Of a DNA stretch of 64,000 nucleotides, positions 44,961 to 56,140 are shown piece by piece. Each line of letters begins with the position of its first letter. The stretch's first letter is position 1. The stretch is from Bolinopsis microptera (lineage: Eukaryota > Ctenophora > Tentaculata > Lobata > Bolinopsidae). The translations under genes and the position numbers were made by a program. Where the stretch lies: NCBI RefSeq assembly GCF_026151205.1, contig NC_087079.1, positions 11,956,635 to 12,020,634 of the forward strand. Reading direction: 5' to 3'. The notes beneath the pieces are model-generated. The model did no database searches. It worked only from the letters and a program-made list of their open reading frames with translations, and was not told the DNA's origin.

Positions 44961-45122
44961 AAAACTGCTCATCTTGATTTCAAATTACTTTTCTTCTTTA
45001 TATCACTCACTCATATGTCAAAACTCTTTTACTCTCATCATCTTATTTTCAGGCTGCTGGCTGGTTCTATGGTGCCCTGGTCCCGATCTCATCATGTGCT
45101 CCTTGCTAACCATACACTAATA

Positions 45123-47018
45123 ATGCAGAAAAACACAGAAAAGAAAACTCTATCCTCTGGATCACCCACCCAGAAGTCCTCGAACCTACAAGCCAAACGT
45201 CGTCAAAGCCCACGTGGTGTAAGTCCTCTGGCGAAAGGAGGACAAGCCAGTCCCCTCGCAAACAAATCTACTACTCCCAAGTCAAGTTCAACAAGCTCCA
45301 ATGAGCAGAAAAACAGTAGTGATCAGACAAAGAAAAAGTCAGAATCTACTAAAAAGACCTCTTGCCCATGTAGCAGTTCCCTAGACGGAAAAGACTGGGT
45401 AATACAGTGCTCAGACTGTAAACAATCATGGCATGCCTCTTGCGGTAATCTACCTGGTACCAATAAACTCTCCCAGGGTGATTTAGACTGCATCAGCCAA
45501 AAATGGCTATGTCCCTGGTGTTACACTTGCATCTTTCCTAGGCCTAAGAACCACCCATCTGCTAAAAAAGAAAAAATTCTTGCTGAAGAAGCCATTACCT
45601 GTGCCACAGCAGTTCAACTCAACGAGAGCACCCTCCTGGAAAATTCATTGCTCCAGAAGATAAGTGAATCAGTTAAAGAAACCATTGAAAGGTCAATTCC
45701 GAGCGTCGACATTACATCCCTGAATGCTCGACTAGAAGACCTTAACAATGAAATTCAGGAGTTCAAAGGAAGAACAAATGCATCCCCTCAGCTTAACTTC
45801 AGAGAACAACCTAGACCTGTTATTCCATCACCCACCAAAAGAAATCTAAAATGTCCTGAACAGCCTTACGAGCAGTACAAAGAGTTATACCTGACAGACA
45901 AGGAACTGAGCAGTGTAGGAGACCTTCTAGGTTATCTGAAGGACTCTGGAGACTTCATCGAAGAGAATGGCCACAGCGTCCGGCTGTATGGAGAGCCCTA
46001 CAGCTACACTGGTTCCCAGCCCCCTAAAGAACACGAGCCTATCCCACCTGAACTTGTTTCTATTATTGACAGGTTCTCCTCAGAACTACAACTCGAGCAC
46101 AAGCCAAACTCGGTCCTCATTAACCACTACCCTTCCTCAGACAGACTCTCTCCATCCCAAAGCTACCTAGCTATGCATTCTGATGATGAATCCACTATTC
46201 TTGCCAACTCGAAAATCGTCACGATCTCAATTGGTGCGACTAGAACTGTGCTTTTTGAATCCAAACAAGACAAAGACCTAGATCCTAGTGAGCTTGATGT
46301 GAAGTCTAACTCACTTTACACTATGACAAGGTCTTCACAAAATTGGTACCGCCACGGTGTGCCAAAATTACCTGATGATAACCCAACAGAGGAGAGATTT
46401 TCGATCACCTTCAGATCTCTCAGCAGCCAGTCTCGACGAAGCATCGTTTTAATCGGTGATTCGAATACCAAAGATGTCAACTTTGGGGATGGTGCAGGTA
46501 AAGTCGGTCATTCCTTCCCTGGTAAACGAGTCAAGGCTGCCCGTGTCAAAGACATCGATCCACACCTGTGTGCTGGATTCTCCAACGCTTTCCTTATGTG
46601 TGGTACCAACGATCTACGCTGTGAAAACGTAAGAAATGTCTCAGATATCCACGAGACAGTGTCAACTTTAAAGAACAAACTAACTGAAATACGTCAATTG
46701 TGTCCACTTACTAACATTTTTGTTGTACCTGTTTTACCATCAAGAATCCATGAAATGAATAAAAATATAATGCTCTACAACAACTTGGTACAGGAGATGA
46801 TAAAGAACTGTTTTCCTAATATTTGGTTTCAGGGTATGTATGGTTTTTTAGATAACAATAGGCTATTATCGGTTAAGTTCACTAGGGGTAACGACACGAT
46901 TCACTTAGGAAGTAGAGGTTTAGCTAAGTTTGTAAGCCACATGAAAAACTGTGTGTTTCTGAAGGAAAAGGTGTCTAGGGAGTCAGCACAGAGGGTTGGA
47001 TCCACTGGTCCAACCTAA
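45123..47018 (+). CDS. Element B ORF1: PHD-like finger, coiled coil, AlkB-like dioxygenase, SGNH hydrolase (intact, 631 aa)
   Basis: The start is ATG 45123 (MQKNTEKK). The frame is open further upstream, but that part is C2 sequence and element 5' UTR. A basic Ser/Lys-rich N-terminus is followed by a PHD-like finger (CPCSSSLDGKDWVIQC, WHASC, WLCPWC), then a predicted helical segment (about 170-230). The AlkB domain has PNSVLINHYP, HSD iron ligands at 46176-46184, a second His at 46353-46355 (YRHGVP), and RFSITFR at 46395-46415. The SGNH hydrolase has the nucleophile Ser in GDSN at 46461, GTND at 46602-46613, and DTIH ending at 46904. PHD and esterase domains are known in CR1-like ORF1; the dioxygenase is the addition. 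Likely role: RNA-binding/packaging protein with two enzyme activities (inference). Confidence 0.88.
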   Translation: MQKNTEKKTLSSGSPTQKSSNLQAKRRQSPRGVSPLAKGGQASPLANKSTTPKSSSTSSNEQKNSSDQTKKKSESTKKTSCPCSSSLDGKDWVIQCSDCKQSWHASCGNLPGTNKLSQGDLDCISQKWLCPWCYTCIFPRPKNHPSAKKEKILAEEAITCATAVQLNESTLLENSLLQKISESVKETIERSIPSVDITSLNARLEDLNNEIQEFKGRTNASPQLNFREQPRPVIPSPTKRNLKCPEQPYEQYKELYLTDKELSSVGDLLGYLKDSGDFIEENGHSVRLYGEPYSYTGSQPPKEHEPIPPELVSIIDRFSSELQLEHKPNSVLINHYPSSDRLSPSQSYLAMHSDDESTILANSKIVTISIGATRTVLFESKQDKDLDPSELDVKSNSLYTMTRSSQNWYRHGVPKLPDDNPTEERFSITFRSLSSQSRRSIVLIGDSNTKDVNFGDGAGKVGHSFPGKRVKAARVKDIDPHLCAGFSNAFLMCGTNDLRCENVRNVSDIHETVSTLKNKLTEIRQLCPLTNIFVVPVLPSRIHEMNKNIMLYNNLVQEMIKNCFPNIWFQGMYGFLDNNRLLSVKFTRGNDTIHLGSRGLAKFVSHMKNCVFLKEKVSRESAQRVGSTGPT

Positions 47019-47031
47019 CCGACACATAACT

Positions 47032-50000
47032 ATGATCATGAAATTAATCAAGGAGGTCTGTGAGCCATGCTCAAGGCCCATCAACATTGGGCAGCCCCTA
47101 CTGGAATGTGAAGCCTGTCGGACAGCTATTCATACTAAATGTTTTAAAGTAGCAGGTTTCTGCCCCACCAATGGTCTATGGGTATGTAAGGTTTGTTCAC
47201 TGAACGTGATACCACGCTACAACCCCTTCTCTGGGATGATTAGTGATGGTGGTGATAAATTCTACGATGATGAAGGTGGATGTGATGACGAAACTATTCA
47301 AAAAATTTCGAATGTTCTAGACCAATGTCAGAGCTACTCTACAACTGATCTTAATAGGGTAGTCAGGGAGCTTCAAAACACATGTAATCCTTCATCCACA
47401 CACTCAAAATTCACATCCTACTTTGTCAACTTAGATGGTAACAAAACCAACTTCGATTGTCTTAATGTTGAACTCAAACGGATTGAACTAAATTTCTCTG
47501 TAATTGGTATCGCTGAAACAAACACAGATGAACCTCTTAAAGAACTATACAGAATACCGCAATACAACAGTTTTTATCAGGTCACTCAGGAGAACAAGCT
47601 GAAAGGGACTGGTGTTGCCCTGTATGTAGCAAATCACCTTAATGCAGAAGTCATAGAAAATCTTGGCTACTGCACGCCTGATATTGAATCAATCTTTGTT
47701 AAGATCACTCAATCATCCAGCAAGCTCACACTCATCTCAGGGGTCATCTATCGCCCTCCTAATGGTGACATTCATAATTTCCTTAAGTCATTTGATCACA
47801 TATGTAAACTCCTCCCTAAATCTGGTATACGTATAATGGGGGACTTTAATGTTGACCTTCTTAAAGTGAATGGTGACGCTGGTCATGGCAACTATACTCT
47901 TTTTGAAGAATGCTTATTTAGAAATGGTTTCGCTCCCGTTATTTCGATACCTACACATGAGAGACCAAATTGCAAACCATCTTGTATTGACAACATCCTC
48001 ACGAATGACCCTGGTAACTGTGTTCTCTCAGGTTGTATAACAGATAGAATTGGTGACCATGCTCCAACATTTGAATTCACTGACATCGAATTTGAGGTTG
48101 GTCCAAAAAGTGAAAAACATGTCCAGTACTACGACTTCAGTAATGCCAACCTTAATAAATTCCTAACCCTACTGAACACTGACCTCTCAAAGCTCCACAC
48201 TTCTCATGAATTCTCGGATTTTACTAAATTATTTGATCGTGTACTTGATGCAACATGCAAACTTGTAAAGCCAAAAACTACTAAACGGAATCCTATCAAT
48301 AACCCCTGGATAACAGATAGTATCTCAGCAGCTGTTGAAAAAAAACATGAATTAAAAGATAACTGGATTACATCTAAAACTAAGGCAAACCCTGATGGAG
48401 ACCATGTTCTCGAACAAACCTTCAAAGTATACCGAAGGATCCTCAAATCTGTAATTAACTCTGCAAAAAATACTTACTCTTGCAACCAAATCATAGAAAA
48501 TAAGCACGACCGTAAGAAGACATGGCAGATCATTAATGAACTTAGAGGGAAGTGTAAAAAGACTATAAAACCCTCATTTATAATCGACAACAGAAAAATA
48601 ACAGATAGAAGGGTTATTGCAAACGAGTTCAACAAATACTTTAACTCAATTGCCTCCACTCTAAATGAATCAATAGCTGACCTGCCTATACAGGCTTCTG
48701 AATTTTCAACATTTGAAGACTACCTCCTGCCATCCAACAATAACTCTATATTCCTATCTGACTGTTCACATACTGAGCTCATGGAAATAATTTCCAAGTT
48801 GGAAAATGGCAAATCTAGTGATATTCCGATCCGTATAATCAAAAAGTCAGCTCATTTAATCTGCCCTGTTTTAGCCCAACATTTCAACAAACTCATGATG
48901 AGCGGGGTATTTCCTGATGTTTTGAAAGTTGGGAAAGTTACTCCCATATTTAAGAAAGGAAACCAAGAGGATGTAGGAAACTACAGACCTGTCTCTACAC
49001 TGCCTATATTTGGTAAGATATTTGAAAAAGTGATATACAGCCGTATCTACAGTTTCGCTCTGTCACAAAATATCCTTGATGAAAACCAATTTGGCTTCCG
49101 CAAGTCCCATTCTACTAGCCATGCTGTTAACTACTCTGTTAGGATTATTGAAGATAGCATAAAAAAACGAAACCATGTTCTAGGAATATTTATAGATTTG
49201 AGTAAAGCATTTGATACAATCGACCATAGTACACTCCTAACAAAACTAGATAGGTATGGAATAAGAGGCAATGCAAACTGTCTTATTAAAAGCTACTTAT
49301 CAAATAGAACACAGTATACAGAAGTCCTTAATGAAAAATCCGAAAACCTTATCATTAAATATGGAGTTCCACAAGGCTCTGTTTTGGGACCGCTCCTTTT
49401 TCTTCTATACATAAATGATATTGCCAATTCCTCGGATTTAGGAACCTTCATACTATTTGCTGACGACACCAATATTTTTATTGATGGAAAAACTGTAGAA
49501 GAAGCTTATGAGAAAGGCAACAAATTGCTAAGCTGTATAAAAAAGTATATGATCCTTAACAAACTTCACATCAACATGTCAAAGTGCTGTTATATGCATT
49601 TTAAACCAAAGGCTAGTAAATCAGTAGAATTGCCAGATTCGCTTCAACTCCATATTGATGGCTTTCCAATTAAAAAAACCAAAGCAACTAAGTTTCTTGG
49701 AGTTGTTATTGACGAACAGCTTTCCTGGGGGCCTCATATAACAGCACTTAAACGAAAGTTAAACTATGCCTCTGCCACCTTAAATAGAATTAGGGACTCT
49801 GTACCAAAGGAACTCCATAAAGACCTCTACCACACACTATTTGAATCCCACCTCACATATTGTATCTCAGTTTGGGGTGATGCAGCACTCTTTAGGACAG
49901 CAAGTATCTGGCTGTCTCAGAAGCACTGTGTACGGGTCCTCTTTGGTGATAAAGAGGCATACCTAAACAAGTTCCTTACATGTGCAAGAACAAGAGAGTT

Positions 50001-50427
50001 TGACAGCCAGGCACTTGACCATACATTCTTCCAACTAGAGCACTGTAAACCACTTTTCAAGCAACAAAACATCCTGGCTTTCAAAAATTTATATACATAT
50101 CACACATTTATGGAAGTTTTTAAAATACTAAAACTAAGGTGCCCAGCATCACTGCAACAGCATTATCAGTCATCTTCTAGAAAGGAAACCACTATCATTT
50201 CACAACTCCCATCTAATGACTTTATATCAAGATCCACCAAAATTTGGAACACAATTGCACCTAAACTTAAGCTCTTTGACTACTCCTACAAGATTAGCCT
50301 TGCTAAAAGTCGCCTGAAAAAGGCACTTCTAAAGCTGCAACATGCTTATAATGATTCGGCATGGACCACAAGCGATTATGACATAATGCAGCTGTCATTT
50401 GAAAACAATCCCCTTCATCAAATTTAA
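47032..50427 (+). CDS. Element B ORF2: PHD finger, AP-type endonuclease, reverse transcriptase (intact, 1131 aa)
   Basis: ATG 47032 is chosen because MIMKLIKEVC aligns with MNIKLIKDVC of element A; an in-frame ATG at 46996 overlaps ORF1 by 23 nt. PHD finger: CEPCSRPINIGQPLLECEAC, HTKC, VCKVC. Endonuclease: NLDGNKTNFD, IAETNTD, GVIYRPPNGD, GDFNVD, SCIDNILTN, GDHAP. Reverse transcriptase: GKVTPIFKKGN, NYRPVSTL, FGFRKSHSTSHAVNY, FIDLSKAFDTIDHS, GVPQGSVLGPLLF, FADD at 49456-49467, ATKFLGVVIDE. The C-terminus contains the CR1-type FGDKEAY and CARTRE blocks. All catalytic motifs are present. Confidence 0.93.
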   Translation: MIMKLIKEVCEPCSRPINIGQPLLECEACRTAIHTKCFKVAGFCPTNGLWVCKVCSLNVIPRYNPFSGMISDGGDKFYDDEGGCDDETIQKISNVLDQCQSYSTTDLNRVVRELQNTCNPSSTHSKFTSYFVNLDGNKTNFDCLNVELKRIELNFSVIGIAETNTDEPLKELYRIPQYNSFYQVTQENKLKGTGVALYVANHLNAEVIENLGYCTPDIESIFVKITQSSSKLTLISGVIYRPPNGDIHNFLKSFDHICKLLPKSGIRIMGDFNVDLLKVNGDAGHGNYTLFEECLFRNGFAPVISIPTHERPNCKPSCIDNILTNDPGNCVLSGCITDRIGDHAPTFEFTDIEFEVGPKSEKHVQYYDFSNANLNKFLTLLNTDLSKLHTSHEFSDFTKLFDRVLDATCKLVKPKTTKRNPINNPWITDSISAAVEKKHELKDNWITSKTKANPDGDHVLEQTFKVYRRILKSVINSAKNTYSCNQIIENKHDRKKTWQIINELRGKCKKTIKPSFIIDNRKITDRRVIANEFNKYFNSIASTLNESIADLPIQASEFSTFEDYLLPSNNNSIFLSDCSHTELMEIISKLENGKSSDIPIRIIKKSAHLICPVLAQHFNKLMMSGVFPDVLKVGKVTPIFKKGNQEDVGNYRPVSTLPIFGKIFEKVIYSRIYSFALSQNILDENQFGFRKSHSTSHAVNYSVRIIEDSIKKRNHVLGIFIDLSKAFDTIDHSTLLTKLDRYGIRGNANCLIKSYLSNRTQYTEVLNEKSENLIIKYGVPQGSVLGPLLFLLYINDIANSSDLGTFILFADDTNIFIDGKTVEEAYEKGNKLLSCIKKYMILNKLHINMSKCCYMHFKPKASKSVELPDSLQLHIDGFPIKKTKATKFLGVVIDEQLSWGPHITALKRKLNYASATLNRIRDSVPKELHKDLYHTLFESHLTYCISVWGDAALFRTASIWLSQKHCVRVLFGDKEAYLNKFLTCARTREFDSQALDHTFFQLEHCKPLFKQQNILAFKNLYTYHTFMEVFKILKLRCPASLQQHYQSSSRKETTIISQLPSNDFISRSTKIWNTIAPKLKLFDYSYKISLAKSRLKKALLKLQHAYNDSAWTTSDYDIMQLSFENNPLHQI

Positions 50428-51146
50428 TTCAGTGATCTCGGCCCACAGGCTCCTCCTATTAAACAATTTTGATTTTGGTAAATGTGTGCTGACTCCACCA
50501 CCTATGTATTTAACCTAATATTTAGTGTATTACAGGTAGAAATTGACTTAGGTAGGTATTTTTATCTTAGGTAGATATTAAGAATTTGGATAATTTCTTA
50601 ATTGTATGACTATTTCCATTACTGAGACGTTTTTAATATTTAATTTAGGAGGGTTTTTGGAATTTTTTTAGGACTGGTTCACAGAGTGAACAGATTCCAG
50701 ATTTATATATTTTTAAACTGATATTTAATAAATGATTAAAAGAACAAATTTTAAAGTTGCCATTAGATCCAAAAATACACCCATTATGCTCACTTAAAAA
50801 CAACTCTAAATCAGTAGGCTGTCACTCTATTAATGCACCACACCGCTACCTCCACTGCACTAATAGTTATACAATAAATTCTACAATCCTAATTTTGTGT
50901 CGTGATGGAGACCGGTGTTCATACAAAACATTTACTAGGTTGCCGTTTGGTGTGAGCAATAGCGAACAGCACGCACACTCCTTTGCCCCGTCAACCTATA
51001 TCTAATATATTTAAAGAGTGACAACCATACTGCACATTGAATTAGGATTCCGTTTAATATCAAATTGATTTATTGTAAACTTGTTTAATCTGTAATAAAT
51101 GGCATAAAATTGAAATTTTTGTTTAACTGAAATTTTTGTTTAACTG

Positions 51147-51780
51147 ACTAACTCTGAATAATACGGTAATAAAGCAAGTTAGAGAGACCAAGTTTTTAGG
51201 TGTTATTATTGGAAAACAAATTTTTGGAAAACAAATTTAAATTTTGGTATTTATTAATAACAATCAAAACATATCATATCATAAAAATAAAGCCGCGCGT
51301 TGGTTGACTGCCTCAGTAAGGTGAATAATTTAAGCTTGAGGGTGTCCTGCGCATTTACAGAACCTTATGCGGCGATCACATATTCACGAGGACCTGTGAG
51401 CGCCAAAATTAATTTAAAGTTTCTAGAAATCATACATCACTAATGAGGCAGTTAACGAATCAGAATGTATACTAACTCTGAATAATACGGTAATAAAGCA
51501 AGTTAGAGAGACCAAGTTTTTAGGTGTTATTATTGGAAAACAAATTTTTGGAAAACAAATTTAAATTTTGGTATTTATTAATAACAATCAAAACATATCA
51601 TATCATAAAAATAAAGCCGCGCGTTGGTTGACTGCCTCAGTAAGGTGAATAATTTAAGCTTGAAGGTGCCCTGCGCATTTACAGAACCTTATGCGGCGAT
51701 CACATATTCACGAGGACCTGTGAGCGCCAAAATTAATTTAAAGTTTCTAGAAATCATACATCACTACGAGTTACTCATGC
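51147..51780. repeat. Tandem duplication (about 330 bp) of the C2/element C insertion junction
   Basis: C2 sequence AATGAGGCAGTTAACG... plus the end of element C appears twice: once as 44926-44960 joined across element B to 51147-51441, and again at 51442-51774. The copies differ at a few bases. Element B lies inside the first copy only. Confidence 0.8.
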
Positions 51781-53069
51781 TTTTGGATTATAAGAGTGCG
51801 GATTGTCAGGTATTTCATTCATTCATACTTAATCGGTTTAAAGCTGTATATTTAGAACTCACTATTGTTTAAACTACGAAAGCAGAACGTAGATAATGGA
51901 CAATATACCGACGACAATACCAAGGACCTGAGTGCCGCATTGACTTTTCCGGATCCGTTTTTACCGAAGGCTTATCCACCAGTTACTCGTGCTGCATGTA
52001 TAGTCTGATCATATTTTGTCTTATCTCTAGCAAGCATTCTGTAAATTGAAGTGTCGTATTTATTATAGAAGAGCCAGCCAACCTCCGCATTATAATCTTT
52101 TGTGTGCCAAGTTCGTTTATAAAATCTAATCATATGATAAGATTGATCCAATAGTCTAAGATGAACGGTATATCATAGCTCATCGTTATTAAAATCCGAA
52201 TGGATGAATTAATCAAGTAATGTTCCCTTTCAACACAACTAAACAACAAACAAATGCTTGCTCACCAGTGATGACGCAATCGTAGGGGCATGCAGTTGGT
52301 TCAGATAACTCTCACCCCGACGACGGCGTCGAGAAATTATCAAATTATGCATTTGCGCCATACTGGACACATTTTATATTTAATATTTTGTGGTTTGTAG
52401 AAATTAGTGTCATCTACAGTACAGTATAGCTTAACTGGCGAGCAAGCATCGTCCCACTCGGCCGGGACGAAAATACCGAGTCCAATCACAGAAAGTTAAC
52501 CAAAAGATAAAAATAAGAGCTCGGATATCAACAAAAATCACACGCTCCAGACGACGGGGAAGAGAGGAAAGGAAGTAAGCTGCTGGGCTCAACAAATTTT
52601 GATAACTGTAAACAAATTCGTTCTTGTGCCCTATAATAATTTGGTATTGAGGTATGACCCTGTACTGTGCGTGATAGTGAAAATGAAAGTGAATGTGAAT
52701 CTATAATGCAAACGAAATGAGTTATGGCCAGACGATTCTTCAATTTCAAAATAATAAAGTCAAAGGACTCTTTTTAAAAAATACAAGCTCATTCTTATCG
52801 AAGTTTAATTCTATCCATTCTAATTCTTCGTACCTGGACTGTATCTTGAGTAGCTCACTTTTCAGTGTTACTTTAACTAAGTTCGTTGACTTAGTAAAGC
52901 TTATCAAACTGTCAATTTTTCGACAGTCGTTCCACATTTTTGTTGATTGATAAATGAAAGAGGATGATGGGTTCGGGGTGATGAACTGGTCTGAACGTCT
53001 TTGTGATGGTGATCTGTGAAGTAAAGATAGGAGTGAGATTGGAGATTCTAATCTGACAATTTTGAACAG

Positions 53070-56000
53070 TTATAATAGACAAGTGTATTTGTACAGGTTG
53101 TGGACGGTAAGAAGGCCGTTCTTGTTAAACAACGGCTTTGTATGCTCTTTTTCAAAGAATTCCCTTCCTAGGATTTGTTCATCTATACAACGTGTTCTGG
53201 CACATGTTCTAAATTTATCTAGATATGCTTCAAGGTCACCAAATAGTATTCTGATACATTTTTTTCTGAGTGATGAAGATAGGTTGAAGCATATTGTTAC
53301 TCGACCCACCCCATACCGATATTCCAAATCTTAGGTGTGACTCAAATAACGTGTGGTACAGTTCTTTATGGTGTTTTTTTGGGATAACGTGTCGTATTCT
53401 ACTGAGTCTTCCGATCTCACACCTAAGTTTCGAGTTGAGGGCTCTTATTTGAACATCCCATTTTAGCTTTTCGTCAATAATAACACCTAAAAACTTGGTC
53501 TCTTTAACTTGCTTTATTACCGTATTATTCAGAGTTAGTATATATTCTGATTCGTTATCTGCCTCATTATCAGTAGCTGTACGTGAAGGATTGAAGTGAA
53601 TGTAGCAGCATTTCTTTATATTTATATGTAATAGATTGCATTTCATGTACTGGTGTAACAAACGGAGAATTTCGTTTGCTCTTTCATACAGTTTTTTTCT
53701 ACATTCATCTACTACGAATATGTTTGTGTCATCTGCAAATATAGTATGAACTTGCCCAGATCAGTTGTTCTAAATAAGTCGTTAACATATATTATAAATA
53801 GCAAGGGTCCGAGACAAGAGCCTTGGGGAACTCCAAAGAGAACAGGCAGCTTGTCAGACTCTTCGCCCAGTACAGAGACATATTGATATCTATTAGAGAG
53901 ATAACTAGCGATGAGTCTATTGTCGTTTCCACGTATTCCATAGTTGTCTAGTTTATTAAGTAGTTTTACATGTGAGATCGTGTCAAACGCTTTAGATAGA
54001 TCAATAAATATTCCAAGTACATGCAGTTTTTTGCTAAGTCAGGATTCTATGTAATTCACTGAGGAGTTGAGGGCATGGCTTGTGGAGTGATTTTTTCTAA
54101 ATCCGTACTGGTTCTCGTAAATCATTTTCTGGGACTGAAAGAAGCTATACAGTCTGTTGTAAATAATTTTTTCAAATATCTTACCAAAAACAGCTAAGGT
54201 TGATACTGGCCTATAGTTTTCCAGCAATTCCTCATTATCCTTCTTATAGATCGGACTGATTCTCCCAGTCTTTAAATCATCTGGGAATACTCCATTCCTC
54301 ATGCATTCACTGTATAATAAAGATAGTATAGGACAGATCACTTTAGACGATTCTTTAACTATATGTATTGGGATGTCGGATGACTTCCCATTCTTCAGTT
54401 CAGATATAATCATTCTAACCTCGTCAGCTGTACAGTCATTCATCAAAATACTGGACGTGTTTGCTCTAGGCAGGTAGTCATAAAAACTAGGAAGAGTGTT
54501 AATAGTTAGTTCTCCAATTTCATTATATGCCCCGTTTAAATTAGACGCTAGAGAAACAAAATACTTATTAAATTCATTGGCTATTACTCTACGATTGGTT
54601 ATCTTCTCATTGTTTATAGTAAACAGTGGTTTTATTTGCCGTTTCTGTTTGCCCCGTATTTGATTAATCAGTTCCCATGTCTTCTTACTATTACCGTTTG
54701 TGTCTGCAAATTTTCCCATAAAATACTTAGTTTGAACATCTTTGCGATTTTTTTTTAACCATCCTTCTATAATCCTTATAAGTTTTGTATCTAGAACGTT
54801 TTTCACAACATTTCAAGCATTGACATGTTCAACCTTTATAATCAGTTTCACCAAGTTTACATTTTTTCTTTCTAACTTTAGCCCAATTGTCATAGAGTTG
54901 GTGCTGATGCTTGATTTTGGCTATAAGCCCAGGTGTGATCCATGGGTTATTTTGTGTAGTTCTTTTGGAAGACTTAGGGGTTGCCAACTTACACGTTTTA
55001 TCGATACTACTTTTGAAAACATCATGAAATACCGTGAAGTTGTCAATTACTTTATTCTCTAATTCATGTTCCAAGTCCTTTACAAAAGAGGTAACATTAG
55101 ACTTACAGTAGTCGTAATATTGTTTATATTTTAGGTTACTCTTAGTGGATCCCATACTCTTTTCAAATATTTGAAAGACTGGTGAGTGGTGGGATATACG
55201 ATCAGTAAGTGTGCCTGAGGCTATTATACTCTCTACATCGTTAGTTATAATATTGTCAATACAACCTGGCTTCTCATGAGTTGGCAGAGATATTAGGGGA
55301 AAAAATTCTCTACTGAACAGGATTTCCTCATAACGTTTTACAATCGCATTATCCTTATTATGTAGATCAATGTTGAAATCACCTGCCAGGTAACTGCATT
55401 TCGGCAAATTATCGAGAATTGCTGAGAGTTCTAATAATGCAACATTTACATTGACACCACTTGGAGGGCGATAAACTACACCAACAGTGACCGGAGTATT
55501 CTTGCTGCTTATCGTGACAAATAGAGTTTCTAGGTTTTCAGATATATGGGACAAATTGCCATTTACTGTAGCACTGAGGGTATCACATACATAAAGAGCG
55601 ACTCCAGAGCCTTTTCTTTTATCTTGCAAAGTGTTTTGGTAGAAACTATTGTATCCAGTCAGTTGGTAAAGGTCACTTAATTCGGGGCCTTCATTTGTTT
55701 CTGCTAAAGCAATGATCGAAAATTTCATATATCTCTGTAGTTCTATTGCCAGAGTATCAAAGTTAGATTTATTACCATCAATATTTTGAAATAATAATGA
55801 TGAGTACTCGTTCATTTGGTTGCAAAATGTTTTATTAAATTCTTTAACACTATATGGGTTACAGTTATTGAGTAATCGGTTGATGTTTACAAGTGTTTCA
55901 TCAATGTCAGTACTATTATTTTCAGAGTCAGTATCTTCAATATATAAACGGATTGTAACGAGTACTTGCTAAGTGTACACAGTTAGGGCAGTAAAAATCT

Positions 56001-56140
56001 TCATATATTTTGTTTGTACTGGATTTAGTATAGCATTTATGGTGCATAGCACAGTCACACCTACAACATTCAGCAATGAATTGGCCAATGGAAATGAATT
56101 TTGTACAGACAGGGCATACCTCTTTGGTCAATTTATTCAT
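53070..56140 (-). pseudogene. Element C ORF2: PHD, endonuclease, reverse transcriptase; several frameshifts and a stop
   Basis: ATG 56138-56140 overlaps the ORF1 stop as ATGA. The PHD finger (CPVCTKFISIGQFIAECCRC, CPNC) runs to a stop at 55937. Endonuclease part 54829-55815 (NIDGNKSNFD, LAETNEG, VVYRPPSG, GDFNID, CIDNIITN, SHHSP). Reverse transcriptase begins 54039-54806 (NYRPVSTLAVFGKIFEK, YGFRKNHSTSHA) and stops at an in-frame TGA just after VNYIES. Compared with C2, a two-base insertion breaks the FADD region at about 53745, and an A7 in place of A6 shifts the frame near 53262. Dead copy. Confidence 0.85.

Larger units (their letters stand above)
44961..51146 (+). mobile_element. Element B: full-length CR1-like non-LTR retrotransposon with both ORFs intact
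   Basis: ACTA flanks both ends (44957-44960, 51147-51150). The 3' end has two copies of AAATTTTTGTTTAACTG. Layout: 5' UTR of about 160 bp, ORF1 45123-47018, ORF2 47032-50427, 3' UTR of about 720 bp. It is inserted in C2, in the coding region just before TLNNTV. Because both ORFs are whole, this is the best candidate for a recently active element in the window. Confidence 0.87.

Noticed and set aside
44835-45122. Upstream start for element B ORF1 (MLHQYMK)
   Set aside because: That part is the C2 reverse transcriptase remnant and element B 5' UTR, in frame by chance; alignment with A and C supports a start near 45123.
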